Source: Palsa-1400 sp036501625 (lineage in GTDB: Bacteria; Verrucomicrobiota; Verrucomicrobiia; Limisphaerales; Palsa-1400). Taken from it: DNA of 64,000 bases. The DNA lies in contig DASXZY010000069.1 in NCBI GenBank assembly GCA_036501625.1, positions 39,936 to 103,935 on the forward strand, given 5' to 3'. The translations under genes and the position numbers were made by a program. Positions 63,601 to 64,000 of this stretch are shown piece after piece. Each line of letters starts with the position of its first letter. Position 1 is the first letter of the stretch. A model generated the notes under the pieces. That model worked only from the letters and a program-made list of their open reading frames with translations, ran no database searches and was not told the DNA's origin.

Positions 63601-63774
63601 TTTGCGCGGACCGTGGCACTCGTAACAATTTTGGGAGAGGATCGGCTGGACATCGTGAACGAAATCCACCGCTCGCGAAGCCGGCGGCGGCAATTCAGCC
63701 GCGCCCGCCGCCGCGCAAAAAGCAGCCATAACCGCCAGGAAAATAATTTTCCCGGCGCGCTTTCTCCATGTCAT
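60700..63774 (-). CDS. Secreted cytochrome-type protein with DUF1549 and DUF1553 domains
   Basis: A 1,024-residue exported protein. After a signal peptide (RAGKIIFLAVMAAFCAAAGA) the haem motif CYECH is at residues 50-54 in a planctomycete-type cytochrome domain. DUF1549 (FWARHWLDVARYADSNGYEK) and DUF1553 (NRIWQEFFGRGLVATSEDFG; SPCPRRVRSDTPLQALTTLN) follow, with a laminin-like or discoidin-like insert between them. These proteins are thought to act in polysaccharide turnover in the periplasm, paired with DUF1501. The start is uncertain: ATG 63774 begins the signal best, and ATG 63792 and a longer frame to 63852 also exist. Confidence 0.92.
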   Translation of the reverse strand: MTWRKRAGKIIFLAVMAAFCAAAGAAELPPPASRAVDFVHDVQPILSQNCYECHGPRKHEGQLRWDNKQIAMEGGLRGREIIPGKSAESRMIQFVSGAVPDMMMPQKRDPLTKEQIGLLRAWIDQGASWPESASVKAIDPRHHWAFKAPARPPVPTVKDKHWARNPIDDFVLAKLEGEKLRPSPRASRATLLRRLSLDLTGLPPTIKEINDFAADSSPDAFDKQVKRLLASPHYGEFWARHWLDVARYADSNGYEKDLARPIWPYRDWVINAYNNNMPYDQFVIDQLAGDLLPDSTLADKVATGFLRNSMLNEEGGIDPEQFRNEGIIERMDVLGKAFLGLTLNCCQCHNHKYDPISQKEYYQLFAFLNNDDEPEMAVPGKEAQAKQASIQRDITKIEDQLAAQYSDLPQKMEAWEQDMKSLAGHWTALEPEAYYASVGTKFTKLDDNSLLATGSNPDVSQYTVTAKTSLKGITGFRLEALADANLPACGPGRANNGNFVLTEFSVTAAPESTNTKGQPVPLQNATADFSQPGFAVAGAIDGILTNKAGWAVDDLPGRRNRSRQAVFETKEPAGFDGGTVLKFTINHSYGSQHTLGRFRISATTSPHPLRADPLSAYARELLAMPRERRTPAQERELFSFYRLTDARMAEASKKIDDEQSEWPPAPDTLVLAARDDPRETHIFIRGDWQSPGALVSPGVPSILPALPKGAPLNRLTLARWMADKKNPTVARVMVNRIWQEFFGRGLVATSEDFGTQGDAPSHPGLLDWLACEFMDSGWDVKHIQTIIAESAAYQQSSAVSAPMEERDPYNELLARGPRVRVDAESIRDIALTAGGLLEDKIGGPPVYPPIPDGVLSLGYGAPMRWETKPRDRYRRAMYTFVKRSVPYPSLQVFDAPTGESPCPRRVRSDTPLQALTTLNDPVFMEAAQAMAMRVWEHGGKDDQSRIDYAFELCTGRKPGAKEMAAISSLLHDENDFFENRTVRAVKVASADEKNPPEDVNLVKVAAWTMVSRVLLNMDETITKE

Positions 63775-63945
63775 CAAAGCTGCAAATGCCATTTCGATAA
63801 AAATATGAGACGATTTCCAGCGCAGTATTATTCGCCCAGAGTCAAAGCGCAAGCATCGGCGGGGGGGGTGTGATTAAAAATGCCGGTCAAAAAGGCAAAG
63901 ATTTTTAGCGCTTTTTTCTAAAGTTTGCTCTAATTGGATTGGTTC

Positions 63946-64000
63946 ATGAACAATGAACTGCCAAAGAACTCCAAATCGGAACGGTCATTGGACGAGCGTT
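63946..64000 (+). CDS. Possible start of a gene running off the window
   Basis: An ATG at 63946 opens a plus-strand frame that stays open to the last base (MNNELPKNSKSERSLDER). It begins 172 bases from the divergent cytochrome gene, which is where a new gene is expected. The 18 visible codons show nothing to identify the product, and the ribosome-binding site is weak. Confidence 0.35.
   Translation, partial: MNNELPKNSKSERSLDER

Noticed and set aside
63861..63868. Run of eight G bases upstream of the cytochrome gene
   Set aside because: A homopolymer could vary by slippage, but it lies outside any called gene and is not placed inside a promoter that can be recognised.

Overview
The window is a GC-rich chromosomal segment from a Gram-negative bacterium, most likely a member of the Verrucomicrobiota close to the Pedosphaerales/Limisphaerales. 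The reasons are: lipid A and LPS-core genes (lpxK, a waaF-like heptosyltransferase); several outer-membrane proteins (OprB-type porin, TonB receptor, TolC); a GFTLIELLVVIAII pseudopilin with a 'LFADWHV' tail; the paired DUF1549/DUF1553 cytochrome protein and DUF1501 protein; an ECF sigma factor with a membrane-anchored C-terminal extension; and large secreted propeller proteins that end in similar short tail domains. No rRNA, tRNA, CRISPR array, prophage or insertion sequence was seen.

Layout. 1-4796: the 3' end of acetyl-CoA synthetase, a membrane dipeptidase, a Tat-exported amidohydrolase and a TPR protein. 4832-9106: lpxK and waaF, then a convergent sialate O-acetylesterase. 9114-12554: an orphan ParA, a ribosome hibernation factor, an amidohydrolase and a Tat-exported TIM-barrel protein. 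12557-17237: OprB porin, small lipoprotein, pseudopilin, orphan ABC ATPase and a LysM/TPR lipoprotein pair. 17391-21148: a CBM20-GH77 glucanotransferase and a xylose-isomerase-like protein separated by an 11-bp inverted repeat. 21152-27832: a tightly packed operon of TonB receptor, YfiR, hybrid histidine kinase and REC-histidine kinase. 28056-30408: oxidoreductase, Gly/His-rich secreted protein, rhodanese.

30479-36585 is a complete MacAB-TolC-type efflux operon with two permeases, closed by a clear Rho-independent terminator. 36638-40899 holds rhomboid protease, fumarase, GIY-YIG nuclease and an unknown secreted protein. 40878-46259 is one 1,793-residue secreted protein joining a propeller, a PA14 domain and a two-haem cytochrome region. 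46260-47747 is gene-poor and contains a hicBA toxin-antitoxin pair. 47748-52308 holds two secreted propellers and the ECF sigma gene, which appears to carry a frameshift, followed by a look-alike of its own tail. 52315-57402 is ilvE-mcsA-mcsB-clpC (arginine-phosphorylation-directed proteolysis, without ctsR). 57462-58859 is a divergent pair of DNA-binding regulators with two matching operator-like sites between them. 58858-63774 is a cytochrome/DUF1501 operon ending in an alcohol dehydrogenase that has lost its middle.

The strongest leads are the TonB-YfiR-kinase operon, the divergent regulator pair with ACAC-N6-GTGG sites, the sigma-factor/tail-paralogue module, the giant propeller-cytochrome fusion, the leader mini-ORF before mcsA, and the internally deleted dehydrogenase. 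All calls come from reading the sequence. No database search or structure prediction was run.
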